Of a stretch of DNA of 64,000 nucleotides, positions 25,605-34,706 are shown in pieces. The DNA is taken from contig NZ_CP088285.1 of NCBI RefSeq assembly GCF_011516645.4, positions 3,490,501-3,554,500 of the forward strand. The letters are read 5' to 3'. Every line of letters starts with the position of its first letter. Within the stretch, counting starts at the first letter, position 1. Below the pieces are notes generated by a model. That model had not been told where the DNA came from. It saw nothing but the letters and a program-made list of their open reading frames with translations, and ran no database searches. The position numbers and the translations under genes are program-made. Origin of the DNA: Bradyrhizobium septentrionale (lineage in GTDB: Bacteria; Pseudomonadota; Alphaproteobacteria; Rhizobiales; Xanthobacteraceae).

Positions 25605-26540
25605 TTACGCGAACACCTGATCCAGCGCCGCCGAATACGCCGCCTCGACCAGCGCCGGATGCCGGCGGCCCAGTGCTTCCATCTTCACCCCGGAATTCAC
25701 CTCGAGGATTTGCCACGCGCCGTCGGCGCGCACCACGTCGATCGAGGCGAAGCGGATGCCGACGGCCTGCGCGGCCTTGATCGCGAGCGCGACGCAGGCC
25801 TCGCGCGTCGCGTCGTCAGTGAGCAGCACGGGCTCGGCGCCGGCATCGAGATTGTGCCGCCAGTTGAGCAGCCGCCGCTCGCCGGCGGGTGGAGTGGCGT
25901 CGAGCGCGGCGGCATCGAAATCCTCGGTGAGGGCCTTGAGCTGCTCGGCCGTCGCCGCCGCCTGCGCCAGCGCGCGCAGTGAGTGGATGCCGTCGCCAAT
26001 CACCGACGGGCGCGTCTTGCCGTAGACGATCAGCGCGCGATCATCGAGCAGCACGACGCGCACCTCGTCCTCGATCTCGACATAGGGCGAGATCGCTAGG
26101 CTCGGATGCGCGGCGAGGATGCGCGCGACCGCGGTCTCCAGCTGCCCGCGCGTTGTGACGCGGAAGACGAGTTCGCCGGATGTCCCCTCATTGGGTTTGA
26201 CGACAAGCCCGCGCGGATGCTCGTCGAGCAGCCGCTGCATCGCCTCCAGCGAGCCCGATCCCGGGATGTGCCTGCTGAGCTTCGCGCCGAGAAAAAGCGT
26301 GTGCGGAACGGCTGATACGCCGGCCGATGTCAGCACCTCGGCGCAGGCCGATTTGTCGTTGGCGACCTGATGCGCGACCGCGCTGTTCAGCCCGACGTCG
26401 TAGCCGATCGCGAGCCGCCGCTCGTTGTCCCTGGTCATGATGACCAGCCAGCCGCCGGACCGCACCTCGACCGCGATTTCGCGCGCCAGACAATATTTTT
26501 TGATGGTTTCCAGGAAGATTCGCTGGCTGATCAGGACCAC
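25605..26540 (-). CDS. ATP-grasp domain protein
   Basis: 311 residues from GTG 26540 (AAGGGAA 8 nt upstream); a longer frame to 26699 has no convincing start. ATP-grasp features are GLVVKPNEGTSGELVFRV (phosphate-binding loop region), SPYVEIEDEVRVVLLDDRALIVYGK and the Mg-ligand segment ASIDVVRADGAWQILEVNSG. It resembles the cyanophycin-synthetase/RimK-like ligases without their extra domains, so it likely joins an amino acid or peptide to an acyl phosphate. Substrate unknown. It stands alone, divergent from the ferredoxin reductase gene. Confidence 0.8.
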   Translation of the reverse strand: MVLISQRIFLETIKKYCLAREIAVEVRSGGWLVIMTRDNERRLAIGYDVGLNSAVAHQVANDKSACAEVLTSAGVSAVPHTLFLGAKLSRHIPGSGSLEAMQRLLDEHPRGLVVKPNEGTSGELVFRVTTRGQLETAVARILAAHPSLAISPYVEIEDEVRVVLLDDRALIVYGKTRPSVIGDGIHSLRALAQAAATAEQLKALTEDFDAAALDATPPAGERRLLNWRHNLDAGAEPVLLTDDATREACVALAIKAAQAVGIRFASIDVVRADGAWQILEVNSGVKMEALGRRHPALVEAAYSAALDQVFA

Positions 26541-26838
26541 GAGATCATTTTCCCTTCGGCCTAAGTTTTCGTAGCAATTAATTGCCAGATCGGCGTGGAT
26601 ATCAGCAAGTAAATTACGTGCAGCACCACGCGTTAACGATGTCGTGGTTGAACCTCTGCGCGAAATCGAACGACTGCCATTCCGGGATCGCAATTGCACG
26701 CCAGTTGATCTTGACTATCTCACGCAGAGGCGCAATGGACACGCGAGATCTTCAGTGATTTCGGCCACTTCTGCGCCGTCGCGAGCAGTCTAGAAATCAA
26801 ACCATTCTAAATCTGGTCAGTCGAGAAAACGAAAACAC
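26541..26838. promoter_or_regulatory. AT-richer divergent promoter region
   Basis: This 298-bp gap between the divergent ATP-grasp and ferredoxin-reductase genes is clearly richer in A and T than its surroundings (for example AATTAATTGCC near 26576 and TAAATTACGTG near 26611). Promoters for both genes should lie here. I could not fix a specific -35/-10 pair or operator. Confidence 0.4.
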
Positions 26839-27612
26839 ATGAGCGCGTTCTATCGAGAGAAAGTTCTTTCCGTTCAGCACTGGACCGATACGCTTTTCAG
26901 CTTCCGGGCGACCCGCGATTCCGGTTTCCGCTTCCAGAATGGCCAGTTTGCCATGATCGGCCTCGAGGTCGACGGCCGGCCGCTGCTGCGCGCCTATTCG
27001 ATGGCGAGCGCCAATCACGAGGAAGAGCTCGAGTTCTTCTCGATCAAGGTGCAGGACGGCCCGCTCACCTCCAAGCTGCAGAAGATCCGCGAGGGCGACA
27101 CCATCCTGGTCGGCCGCAAGGCGACCGGCACGCTGATCACCGACAATCTGATTCCCGGCAAGCGGCTGCTGCTGCTGTCGACCGGCACCGGCCTTGCGCC
27201 GTTCGCGAGCCTGATCAAGGACCCCGAGGTCTATGATCGCTACGAGCAGATCCTGCTGGTCCATGGCTGCCGCCAGGTCTCCGAGCTCGCCTATGGCGAG
27301 GAGCTGGTCGCCAAGCTGCGCGACGACGAGCTGTTCGGCCCGCTGCTGTCCGAGAAGCTCTCCTACTATCCGACCGTGACGCGCGAGCCGTTCCGCAACC
27401 GCGGCCGCATCACCGACCTGATCACCTCCAGCCAGCTGTTCACCGACCTGCATCAGGGCCCGCTCGACATCGAGACCGACCGCATCATGATGTGCGGCAG
27501 CCCGGGCATGCTGGAAGAGCTGAAGCAGCTGTTCGAGACCCGCGGCTTCAAGGAAGGCAGCGGCAATACCCCCGGTCACTTCGTGATCGAGAAGGCGTTC
27601 GTCGAGCGCTAA
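26839..27612 (+). CDS. fpr: ferredoxin--NADP reductase
   Basis: 257 residues, the size of bacterial Fpr. FAD-binding RAYSMASANHEEELEFFSIKV, NADP-binding LLLLSTGTGLAPFASLI, VHGCRQVSELAYGEEL and the C-terminal MMCGSPGMLEEL. It moves electrons between NADPH and ferredoxin or flavodoxin. The nearby GltB-like protein with a 3Fe-4S motif (29070) could be a ferredoxin-dependent partner, but that is only proximity. Confidence 0.94.
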   Translation: MSAFYREKVLSVQHWTDTLFSFRATRDSGFRFQNGQFAMIGLEVDGRPLLRAYSMASANHEEELEFFSIKVQDGPLTSKLQKIREGDTILVGRKATGTLITDNLIPGKRLLLLSTGTGLAPFASLIKDPEVYDRYEQILLVHGCRQVSELAYGEELVAKLRDDELFGPLLSEKLSYYPTVTREPFRNRGRITDLITSSQLFTDLHQGPLDIETDRIMMCGSPGMLEELKQLFETRGFKEGSGNTPGHFVIEKAFVER

Positions 27613-27632
27613 GGCCGTCGAGCGTTAAGATT

Positions 27633-27752
27633 GTCGTCCTGGCGAATGCCAGGACCCATTACCACCGCAACTGATTTGACGAAGGCTGGGGCCCCATCGG
27701 GCTCCAGCCTTTTGCATTTGTGGTTATGGGTCCTGGCTTTCGCTAGGACGAC
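27633..27752. repeat. intergenic palindromic repeat, family C
   Basis: The arms GTCGTCCTGGCGAATGCCAGGACCCA and TGGGTCCTGGCTTTCGCTAGGACGAC enclose a second hairpin, AAGGCTGGGGCCC/GGGCTCCAGCCTT. It is a compensated variant of family C (the CCGGG arm is changed to CCAGG/CCTGG on both sides), which argues that pairing is selected. Confidence 0.75.
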
Positions 27753-27847
27753 ACTGGTGTGAGTAGCATCGCTCATTCTCGCGCTGCTATAACGCCCCCA
27801 ACGCCGCGCAGCCGTTTCCCGAACGCGGCGAGTGAGGGAGCTGCACC

Positions 27848-28717
27848 TTGTCCATCACCGATCCGGATGCCCCGAAGACCGCCTTTGTGTTTGCCGGCGG
27901 CGGCAGCTTTGGCGCGGTCCAGGTCGGCATGCTGCAGGCGCTGGCTGCCCACGGTGTGGCCGCCGACATGGTGGTCGGCTCCAGCGTCGGCGCGCTGAAC
28001 GGTGCGTTCTACGCCGGCGACCCGACGGTCGCGGGCGTCGCGCGGCTCGCCGAGATCTGGCGCGGCCTGAACCGGAACGACGTGTTTCCGGTGACCTGGC
28101 GGACGCTGGTGGGTTTCCTGTGGCGGCGCGACTTCCTGATCCCGCATGACGGCGTTCGCAAGCTGATCGACGACTACATCCCGTTCCGCAATCTTCAGGA
28201 CGCGCGGATTCCGATCCACATCGTCACCACCGACATCATCAGTGGCGACAGCGTGGTGCTGTCGGAAGGCTCGACGGCGGAGGCGATCGTGGCATCGACC
28301 GCGATCCCCGGTGCGTTCACGCCGGTGCATTACCGCGATCGTTTCCTGGCCGATGGGGCGATCTCCAGCAACACGCCGGTCCGCGTCGCCGTGAAGCATG
28401 GGGCGAAGCGCCTGATCGTGCTGCCGACCGGGCATGCCTGCGCCAACCAGGCGCCGCCGGTCGGCGCGCTCGCCAATGCGCTGCATGCGCTGACGCTCCT
28501 GATCGCGCGGCAGCTTGTCAACGAGCTCGAGAACATCGGCCCCGATGTCGAGTATTTCGTCGTGCCGCCGCTCTGCCCGCTGGTCGGCTCGCCCTACGAT
28601 TTCTCCCGGACCTCGGATCATATCGCACGCGCCCTCGACACCACCAACGCCTGGCTGGAGAGCGATGGCCTGAAGGCGGGCCATATCCCGCACGAGCTAC
28701 AGCCGCACGACCATTAG
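27848..28717 (+). CDS. patatin-like phospholipase family protein
   Basis: 289 residues from TTG 27848. Oxyanion motif FAGGGSFGAVQVG, nucleophile GSSVG in VVGSSVGALNGAF, and the catalytic Asp in FLADGAISSNTPVRVA complete the Ser-Asp dyad. It is a cytoplasmic or peripheral lipid acyl hydrolase of the RssA type, size normal for the group. It is bounded by palindrome families C and D on its two sides. Confidence 0.9.
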   Translation: MSITDPDAPKTAFVFAGGGSFGAVQVGMLQALAAHGVAADMVVGSSVGALNGAFYAGDPTVAGVARLAEIWRGLNRNDVFPVTWRTLVGFLWRRDFLIPHDGVRKLIDDYIPFRNLQDARIPIHIVTTDIISGDSVVLSEGSTAEAIVASTAIPGAFTPVHYRDRFLADGAISSNTPVRVAVKHGAKRLIVLPTGHACANQAPPVGALANALHALTLLIARQLVNELENIGPDVEYFVVPPLCPLVGSPYDFSRTSDHIARALDTTNAWLESDGLKAGHIPHELQPHDH

Positions 28718-28742
28718 GCGAACGGCGCATTCTCCTCTTCAC

Positions 28743-28867
28743 CTCTCCCGCTTGCGGGGGAGGTCGCATTGCATCGTAGATGCAATGCGGGTGGGGGCTC
28801 TCTCCACGTAAAGAGCCTCGCGTGTGGAGACACCCCCACCCCAACCCTCCCCCGCAAGCGGGAGAGG
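28743..28867. repeat. intergenic palindromic repeat, family D
   Basis: Outer arms CTCTCCCGCTTGCGGGGGAGG and CCTCCCCCGCAAGCGGGAGAG pair almost perfectly, with inner arms GCATTGCATC/GATGCAATGC and CTCTCCACG/CGTGTGGAGA. It lies between the patatin gene and the glutamate-synthase-like gene. Half copies appear at 30715 and near 45065. Confidence 0.8.
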
Positions 28868-29069
28868 GAGTGCAGCCTTCGCGCGGCTCCCCCTCGTTGC
28901 ACTGCAACAGATGGGCTCAACTTGAACGATCATGACGAGGACACCCGCCCATCCGGGCGGTTGTCACATCTGTGACTGCTCGGCCGTATAACCGTGTAGC
29001 ACTTGTTCCGCGAGTTGGATTAGGCTCGCGGCCGACAGGGGATTTCAGGCAGACCGGTTGAGGGTTTCC
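28868..29069. other. leader region of the GltB-like gene
   Basis: About 200 bp between palindrome D and the ATG at 29070, with no convincing ORF. Stretches such as GATTAGGCTCGCGG and CACATCTGTGACTGC are visible but no promoter pair could be fixed. Confidence 0.3.
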
Positions 29070-30695
29070 ATGGACACGATACTGCTTCCGTTCTCGCCAC
29101 GCTTCATCGTGCTGACAATCTGCGCCGTCGTCACCGCGCTCCTGCTGCTGGTCGGGATTTTCGATCCAAAAGTGTTCAAGATCGTTCTGATCCCGCTGAT
29201 CATCTTCGGCGCGCTGACATTGCTCGGCATCCGCGATCTCACCCAGAAGGGCCACGCGGTGCTGCGCAACTATCCGATCTCGGCGCATGTCCGCTTCCTG
29301 CTCGAGGAAATCCGCCCGGAGATGCGGCAGTATTTCTTCGAGAGCGAGAAGGACGGCATGCCGTTCTCGCGCGACACCCGCGCGGTGGTCTATCAGCGCG
29401 CCAAGATGGTGCTCGACAAGCGGCCATTCGGCACCCAGGAGGACGTCTACCGCGAGGGCTATGAGTGGATGCACCATTCGGTGGCGCCGAAGCCGCATGC
29501 CGACCAGAAATTCCGCATTACTATCGGCGGTCCCGACTGCACCAGGCCGTACTCGGCCTCGGTCTTCAACATCTCGGCGATGAGTTTTGGCGCGCTCAGC
29601 CCGAACGCGGTGCGGGCGCTGAATGCCGGCGCCAAGAAGGGCGGCTTCGCCCATGACACCGGCGAGGGCGGCGTCAGCCCCTATCACCGCGAGATGGGCG
29701 GCGACATCATCTGGGAGGTCGGCTCCGGCTATTTCGGCTGCCGCAACCGCGACGGCACCTTCAATCCGGAGCTCTTCGCAAGCGTCGCGGGCGACGACCA
29801 GATCAAGATGGTCGAGTTCAAGATCAGCCAGGGCGCCAAGCCCGGCCATGGCGGCGTGCTGCCGGCCGCAAAGGTGTCGGAGGAGATCTCCAAGATCAGG
29901 GGCGTGCCGATGGGCGAGGACTGCATCTCGCCGGCCTATCACAGGGCGTTCTCGACGCCGCTGCAGATGATGGAATTCGTTGCCCAAATGCGCAAACTGT
30001 CCGGCGGCAAGCCGGCCGGCTTCAAGATGTGCATCGGCCATCCCTGGGAATTCCTGGCGATCTGCAAGGCGATGAAGGAGAGCGGGCTCTATCCCGACTT
30101 CATCGTGGTCGACGGCAATGAGGGCGGCACCGGCGCCGCGCCGCTCGAATTCATGGACCATTTGGGCATGCCGATGCGCGAGGGCGTCAATTTCGTCCAC
30201 AACGCGCTGGTCGGCATCGGCGCGCGCGACCGCATCAAGATCGGCGCCTCGGGCAAGATCGCGACCGCCTTCGACATGGCGCGCGCGATGGCGATCGGGG
30301 CCGACTGGTGCAATTCGGCGCGCGGCTTCATGTTCTCGCTCGGCTGCATCCAGTCCTTGAGCTGTCACACCGATCGCTGCCCGACCGGCGTCACCTCGCA
30401 GGACCCGATCCGCAACCGCGCGCTCTACGTGCCCGACAAGATCGATCGCGTGTACAATTACCATCACAACACGCTGCATGCGCTGACCGAGCTGCTCGCG
30501 GCCGCCGGCCTCGAGCACACCAAGGATCTGCGGCCGATCCACTTCTCGCAGCGGTCTTCGACCACCGACGTCCGCACCTTCGCACAGCTCTATCCGGCGC
30601 TGCGCCCCGGCGAATTGCTCGAAGGCACCCAGGACCGCCGCTACCGCGACGCCTGGGCGATGGCGCGCGCGGATTCGTTCCAGCCGGCGGGGTAG
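29070..30695 (+). CDS. membrane-anchored FMN-binding glutamate synthase family protein (GltB-like)
   Basis: 541 residues. Two N-terminal hydrophobic helices (about residues 11-30 and 38-55) precede a GltS-type FMN barrel: SAMSFGALSPNAVRALNAGA, TGEGGVSPYH, KISQGAKPGHGG and VDGNEGGTGAAP. GCIQSLSCHTDRCPTGV gives C-x5-C-x4-C, the 3Fe-4S spacing of GltB. It lacks the glutamine amidotransferase and GXGXG domains, so it is not a complete glutamate synthase; it may be a ferredoxin-dependent oxidoreductase at the membrane. ATG 29070 has GAGGG upstream; TTG 29058 is an alternative. Confidence 0.88.
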   Translation: MDTILLPFSPRFIVLTICAVVTALLLLVGIFDPKVFKIVLIPLIIFGALTLLGIRDLTQKGHAVLRNYPISAHVRFLLEEIRPEMRQYFFESEKDGMPFSRDTRAVVYQRAKMVLDKRPFGTQEDVYREGYEWMHHSVAPKPHADQKFRITIGGPDCTRPYSASVFNISAMSFGALSPNAVRALNAGAKKGGFAHDTGEGGVSPYHREMGGDIIWEVGSGYFGCRNRDGTFNPELFASVAGDDQIKMVEFKISQGAKPGHGGVLPAAKVSEEISKIRGVPMGEDCISPAYHRAFSTPLQMMEFVAQMRKLSGGKPAGFKMCIGHPWEFLAICKAMKESGLYPDFIVVDGNEGGTGAAPLEFMDHLGMPMREGVNFVHNALVGIGARDRIKIGASGKIATAFDMARAMAIGADWCNSARGFMFSLGCIQSLSCHTDRCPTGVTSQDPIRNRALYVPDKIDRVYNYHHNTLHALTELLAAAGLEHTKDLRPIHFSQRSSTTDVRTFAQLYPALRPGELLEGTQDRRYRDAWAMARADSFQPAG

Positions 30696-30714
30696 GGCGG
30701 TAGCGGTTTCGGTT

Positions 30715-30740
30715 CCCCTCTCCTGCAAGCGGGGGAGGGG
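30715..30740. terminator. hairpin, half copy of family D
   Basis: CCCCTCTCC, TGCAAGC loop, GGGGGAGGGG. It lies about 20 bp after the GltB-like stop and before the convergent monooxygenase gene, so it is probably a transcription terminator derived from repeat D. Confidence 0.55.
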
Positions 30741-30779
30741 ACGCAGTCCCGATGCTGCTACCGCTTAGACGCCATCTGT

Positions 30780-32240
30780 TCACGCAGCAGTCGCGCCGAA
30801 CCATTTGGTCAGCGCCTCGGTCAGCCCTACCTGCGTTCGCTCGCCAACCCACGCCACATATCCGTCGGGCCGTACCAGAACCGCGGCCGGCGCCGGAACG
30901 GTTCCGAGCACCGGAAGCTCCCACGCGCCGTTGTAAGTCGCGTCGATCCGCTGAATCCGGTCGGGCCATCCAGTGCTATCGATGGTACCGAGGCCACCAA
31001 AATTGATCAGCAGCGGCCGGGCTTCGTGCAGTAGGGCGAAGACCCGAACCTCACCGTCAGGCAGGATCAGATCGAGATCCGGCATGCGGCGTCCGAGCAG
31101 CGGATGGCCTTCGGCAAGGCCGTAACGAATGTCCAGCCCGGACATCATGCCGGCGTGGCGCTTGCGCGGTTCGTCCATTCTAAGCAGTTCGGACACGAAC
31201 TCGTCCAGCGCCTTGCTGCGGTCGTCGGTGCGGCGAAGCGCGACCTGCGCCAACGTGTTGCGCAGCACGCGGACACCGATCGGATGGCGTTCAGCGTGAT
31301 AGCTGTCGAGCAGACCGTCAGGTGAAATGCCCATGATCACTTGTGCCAGTTTCCACCCCAGGTTCACCGCATCCTGCACGCCGATATTGAGCCCCTGTCC
31401 ACCCATCGGCGCGTGCACATGCGCGGCGTCACCGGCGAGCAGGACGCGCCGGTCGCGGTAGGCGGCGGCCTGACGCGCCATGTCGGTAAATCGTGAAATC
31501 CAGGTCGGATTGTTGATCCCGAAATCAGTTCCGTAGACGGCGATCAGCGCTGCGCGCACATCGCTCAAGCCAGGCTCTGTAGTCTGCAACTGCCGCTCGG
31601 TCAGCACCAAGCGTATTCCGCGCCCGTCCTCGACCTTGCCGATCCCGTGCATGCCGGCGGTATCGTGGCGGAAGCCAAATGGCGGCTCCTCCGACATCTG
31701 CGCTTCCGCGATCAGCCAGCTCGTGGTCGGATTCCAGCCGGGGAACTCGATGCTCGCAGTCTTGCGGATCAGGCTGCGTCCGCCGTCGCAGCCGACGAGA
31801 TACTGCGCTCGCAGCGAATGCCCGTCAGACAGCGCGATCTCGACGCCGGCGTCGTGCTGCGCAAAGCCGGTCACCTCACGCTGGCGATAGATCGGCACAC
31901 GGAGCTCGCCGACCCATCCGGCCAGGATGCGCTCGATATGGTTCTGCCAGAGCGCGAGCGTGTAATTGTGCCGGGTTGGAAAGTCGCTGAGGTCAAGCGG
32001 CATCGGGTGGACGTGCACGACTGGATGGCGCTTTCCTTCGGAGACGAACCGATCCGCGATGCCGCGCTGGTCGAATACCTCGAGCGTTCGTGCATGCAGG
32101 CCGCCGGCGCGCGAACCGGTGAGGTCCTGGCTTGCGCGCCGCTCGACAATCGCCACGTCGACACCGGCCAACGCCAACTCGCCCGCCAGCATCAGCCCGG
32201 TCGGACCTCCGCCTGATATCACCACCTGATGTTCGTTCAT
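30780..32240 (-). CDS. FAD-dependent monooxygenase (PheA/TfdB family)
   Basis: 486 residues. FAD motif VVISGGGPTGLMLAGELALAG, DG motif LVGCDGGRSLIRK, GD motif VLLAGDAAHVHAPMGGQGLNIGVQDAVNLGWKLA, and a thioredoxin-like C-terminal domain typical of phenol hydroxylase, TfdB and rifampicin monooxygenase. It hydroxylates an aromatic ring or inactivates a polyketide or antibiotic; sequence alone does not decide. The gene is monocistronic between hairpins D and C. Confidence 0.88.
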   Translation of the reverse strand: MNEHQVVISGGGPTGLMLAGELALAGVDVAIVERRASQDLTGSRAGGLHARTLEVFDQRGIADRFVSEGKRHPVVHVHPMPLDLSDFPTRHNYTLALWQNHIERILAGWVGELRVPIYRQREVTGFAQHDAGVEIALSDGHSLRAQYLVGCDGGRSLIRKTASIEFPGWNPTTSWLIAEAQMSEEPPFGFRHDTAGMHGIGKVEDGRGIRLVLTERQLQTTEPGLSDVRAALIAVYGTDFGINNPTWISRFTDMARQAAAYRDRRVLLAGDAAHVHAPMGGQGLNIGVQDAVNLGWKLAQVIMGISPDGLLDSYHAERHPIGVRVLRNTLAQVALRRTDDRSKALDEFVSELLRMDEPRKRHAGMMSGLDIRYGLAEGHPLLGRRMPDLDLILPDGEVRVFALLHEARPLLINFGGLGTIDSTGWPDRIQRIDATYNGAWELPVLGTVPAPAAVLVRPDGYVAWVGERTQVGLTEALTKWFGATAA

Positions 32241-32390
32241 CCCGCACTCCCTCGGTTCGATTGGGCGCGCGTTCTACGGGATGACCCCGGGCTTGCGGCA
32301 AGCCCGGGGGTCTACATATATCTGAGTGGGGAGAGGGCTTTTGCCGCCCCGACCAATCCAAAAGCTACAGGCTGGCGACGCAAACTCGCT

Positions 32391-32521
32391 GTCGTCCCGG
32401 CGAAAGCCGGGACCCATAACCACAGGACCTTGTGGTCGGACTCGCTGTGGCCCCAGCTCGCGCTAATCCCAATCAGCGGTGGTTATAGGTCCCGGGTCGC
32501 GCTTCGCTTGCCCGGGACGAC
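32391..32521. repeat. intergenic palindromic repeat, family C
   Basis: Arms GTCGTCCCGGCGAAAGCCGGG and CCCGGGTCGCGC...CCCGGGACGAC, inner CATAACCAC and GTGGTTATA. It occupies most of the 299-bp gap between the monooxygenase start and the end of the porin gene. The rest of the gap (32241-32390) holds a short CCCCGGGCTTGCGGCAAGCCCGGGG hairpin near 32285. Confidence 0.75.
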
Positions 32522-32539
32522 GTTGGGAGATTGCGCGTC

Positions 32540-34528
32540 TCAAAATTCCCCGTGGATGCGGCCGGAGAAGATGTGCACCGGGCCGCGGTCGGCGTTGTAG
32601 GCGGGGTTGGTGATGAACTGATAGTCCGCGGTCAGCGTCAGGTTCTTGTTCACCTGATAGGCGTAGTAGGTCTCGAAGATCCGCTCCGGGCTGTAGTTCA
32701 GCGCGCCGTCGCCGATCAGGAGGCCAAGGCCGCCGGCGGCGAGGTAGTCGCGATTCGCGGCTGACAGCCCGTTGACCGCGCCGCCGATGCCGATCGTGTC
32801 GTTGGCCCGTCCCCAACGGCTGCCCTTCACCGACAGGCCGCCCGAGATGCTGCGGTCGACATCGGTGAACGACAGGATCTCGTTCTGGCCGTCGTTCCAG
32901 CTGAGGCGGCCGAACAGGCCGACGTCGGTTGCGATCTGCTGCTCGCCGTTCACATAGAAGCCGTATTTCAGATTGTCCTTGCGGATGCTTGCCATCACGT
33001 CGTTGATGTCGAGCCCCGGATTGGCGTCCTCGATCGCGAGCGCCTGGCGGTAATTGCCGGTGTTGCCGCGATTGCCGAACACGCCGACGCGCAGTTTGCC
33101 GGGCTGGTCGAAGATCGAATAACGGCCCTCGAATTCCACCACCGCGCCGCCGGTGTTGAACACCAGCACGTCGCTGTTCGGCATATTCGGCACCTGGAAC
33201 ACGCCGGCGCGCACCGCCCAGTCCTTGCGGTTGAGCTCGACCACGGCGCCGCGGGTATAGCCGGGCAGGTCGGCTGGGAAGTCGTAGGCGGCGGACGCCC
33301 ACATCGCCCAGTTCATGAAGTCGGCGCGGGGGTCCTTGGCGTAGGAATTGCCGTCGAAGAAATCGCCGACCGCAAAGCGCCCGACCACGACCGTGAGGCG
33401 GTCGATGTCGCGCTTGCCCGCGATCTGGTTCGGACCGTCGGCGACGTCTTCCTGCTCACCGCCGAAGCCGAAGGTCTGCTTGAAGTAGTAGCGCTGCGGC
33501 CGGATCTTCGGGTATGGCGCGCCGGCCTTCTGCGCTTCGCCGTTGGAGAAGCCGGCAAGGCCGAGCGTGCCGTTGAGGCCAAAGCCCTGCGCCGTCTCCG
33601 GATTGAAGTAGAACTCGCCGCCCTCCCAGAGCCGCACGCCGAGAAATGCCGTGGTGGTCCAGGTCTGCTGCATCTGCCCGGGGCCGGGAAGGCTGTTGGT
33701 GCCGGAATACGGCGAACGGAACGAGGCGTAGCCCTGCGGCAGCAGCGTGGTCTGGGCGTGCACGCTCCAGTCGGTGGACTCAGGCAGCAAGGTCCGCGCC
33801 GGCGCGGCCGACCAAGGGGAGTCGCCGAACTGGTAGTTCAGGCCGAATTTCAGCAGGTGAATGCGCGGGTCGATGCTGACGCCGGGCATGCCGAAGTCGG
33901 CGAGACCGAGCGTGCGGCGCGACAGGTCGATGTAGTCGTATTCGACCTTGGCGGTCCAATTGCCGCTTACCGCAAACTCGGCGCCGGCGCCGGCGGTCCA
34001 GCCGGTCTGGTACTGGCCGGGCTCCGAGATCACCTCGCCGTCGGTGTCGTTGACCCTGACCTGGCTGTGTCCCCAGGCGAAGCCGCCGGTGACATAGGGC
34101 ATCCAGGTGCCGAAGCTGTAGCCGGCGCGGCCGCGCACCGTGCCGACATAGTCGATCGACGAGTTGAACGGGCCGAGCGTGCGCCGCGGCAGGTCGGTCG
34201 GGCCGGTGAACGTCGCATCCGCCTCGACGCCGAGCACGAAGCGGTTGGCGAATTCCTTGTTGTACCCAACCTGGAAGCCGCCGATCCCGCCGGTGATGGT
34301 GGGCGGAAAGAACACGCCCTGTTCCAGAATTGGGTTGGTGCCGGGGCCGAGCGTGCCGTCGCCGTAGCCGACATGAGCGCCGACATAGAAGCCGGTCCAG
34401 CTGTAGACCGCCCGCGCGGCGGGAGACTTGAGCGCCAGATCGGCCGCAGTCGCCGGCGTGCCGAGGGTGGCCGCGCCGAGCGCTGCGCCGGCGGCGATCT
34501 GAACCCGGAAGAGGCGGACGCAGGTCAT
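32540..34528 (-). CDS. outer-membrane protein: Omp25-like barrel fused to OprB-type carbohydrate porin
   Basis: 662 residues from ATG 34528. Signal peptide (GAALGAATLGTPATAADL), then an Omp25/opacity-like beta-barrel (about 40-260: YSWTGFYVGAHVGYG, GGIGGFQVGYN, RGRAGYSFGTWMPYVTGGFAWG, NYQF end), then an OprB-family domain (about 270-662: STDWSVHAQTTLLPQGYASFRSPYSG, GGEFYFNPE, final strand HIFSGRIHGEF). Two barrels in one chain is unusual but seems to occur in this genus. It probably passes sugars or other small solutes. A Fur-type box lies 160 bp upstream. Confidence 0.85.
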   Translation of the reverse strand: MTCVRLFRVQIAAGAALGAATLGTPATAADLALKSPAARAVYSWTGFYVGAHVGYGDGTLGPGTNPILEQGVFFPPTITGGIGGFQVGYNKEFANRFVLGVEADATFTGPTDLPRRTLGPFNSSIDYVGTVRGRAGYSFGTWMPYVTGGFAWGHSQVRVNDTDGEVISEPGQYQTGWTAGAGAEFAVSGNWTAKVEYDYIDLSRRTLGLADFGMPGVSIDPRIHLLKFGLNYQFGDSPWSAAPARTLLPESTDWSVHAQTTLLPQGYASFRSPYSGTNSLPGPGQMQQTWTTTAFLGVRLWEGGEFYFNPETAQGFGLNGTLGLAGFSNGEAQKAGAPYPKIRPQRYYFKQTFGFGGEQEDVADGPNQIAGKRDIDRLTVVVGRFAVGDFFDGNSYAKDPRADFMNWAMWASAAYDFPADLPGYTRGAVVELNRKDWAVRAGVFQVPNMPNSDVLVFNTGGAVVEFEGRYSIFDQPGKLRVGVFGNRGNTGNYRQALAIEDANPGLDINDVMASIRKDNLKYGFYVNGEQQIATDVGLFGRLSWNDGQNEILSFTDVDRSISGGLSVKGSRWGRANDTIGIGGAVNGLSAANRDYLAAGGLGLLIGDGALNYSPERIFETYYAYQVNKNLTLTADYQFITNPAYNADRGPVHIFSGRIHGEF

Positions 34529-34687
34529 GACGCGGCTTTCGGCGAACGGTTGGCGGTTTCGCCCGGCATCACTGCAGATTTGGCGGCAGCTTGCCACCCG
34601 AGATTTGAAATCATCGCCCGCCGTCCCCGGTCCGATCCGTATCGTTCCATCCAAAGCCAGATCAGCACCTAGCATCCCCCGTTGCTT

Positions 34688-34706
34688 ATTGCAAATAATT
34701 CGCAAT
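34688..34706. promoter_or_regulatory. candidate Fur/Mur-type box
   Basis: ATTGCAAATAATTCGCAAT is a 19-bp interrupted palindrome whose core TGCAAAT-A-ATTCGCA has the 7-1-7 layout of Fur-family operators. It lies in an AT-rich island 160 bp upstream of the porin start and is the only such site seen in the 34529-34838 gap. In alphaproteobacteria related sites are used by Fur (iron) or Mur (manganese). Nothing else could be identified in the remainder of this 310-bp gap. Confidence 0.55.
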
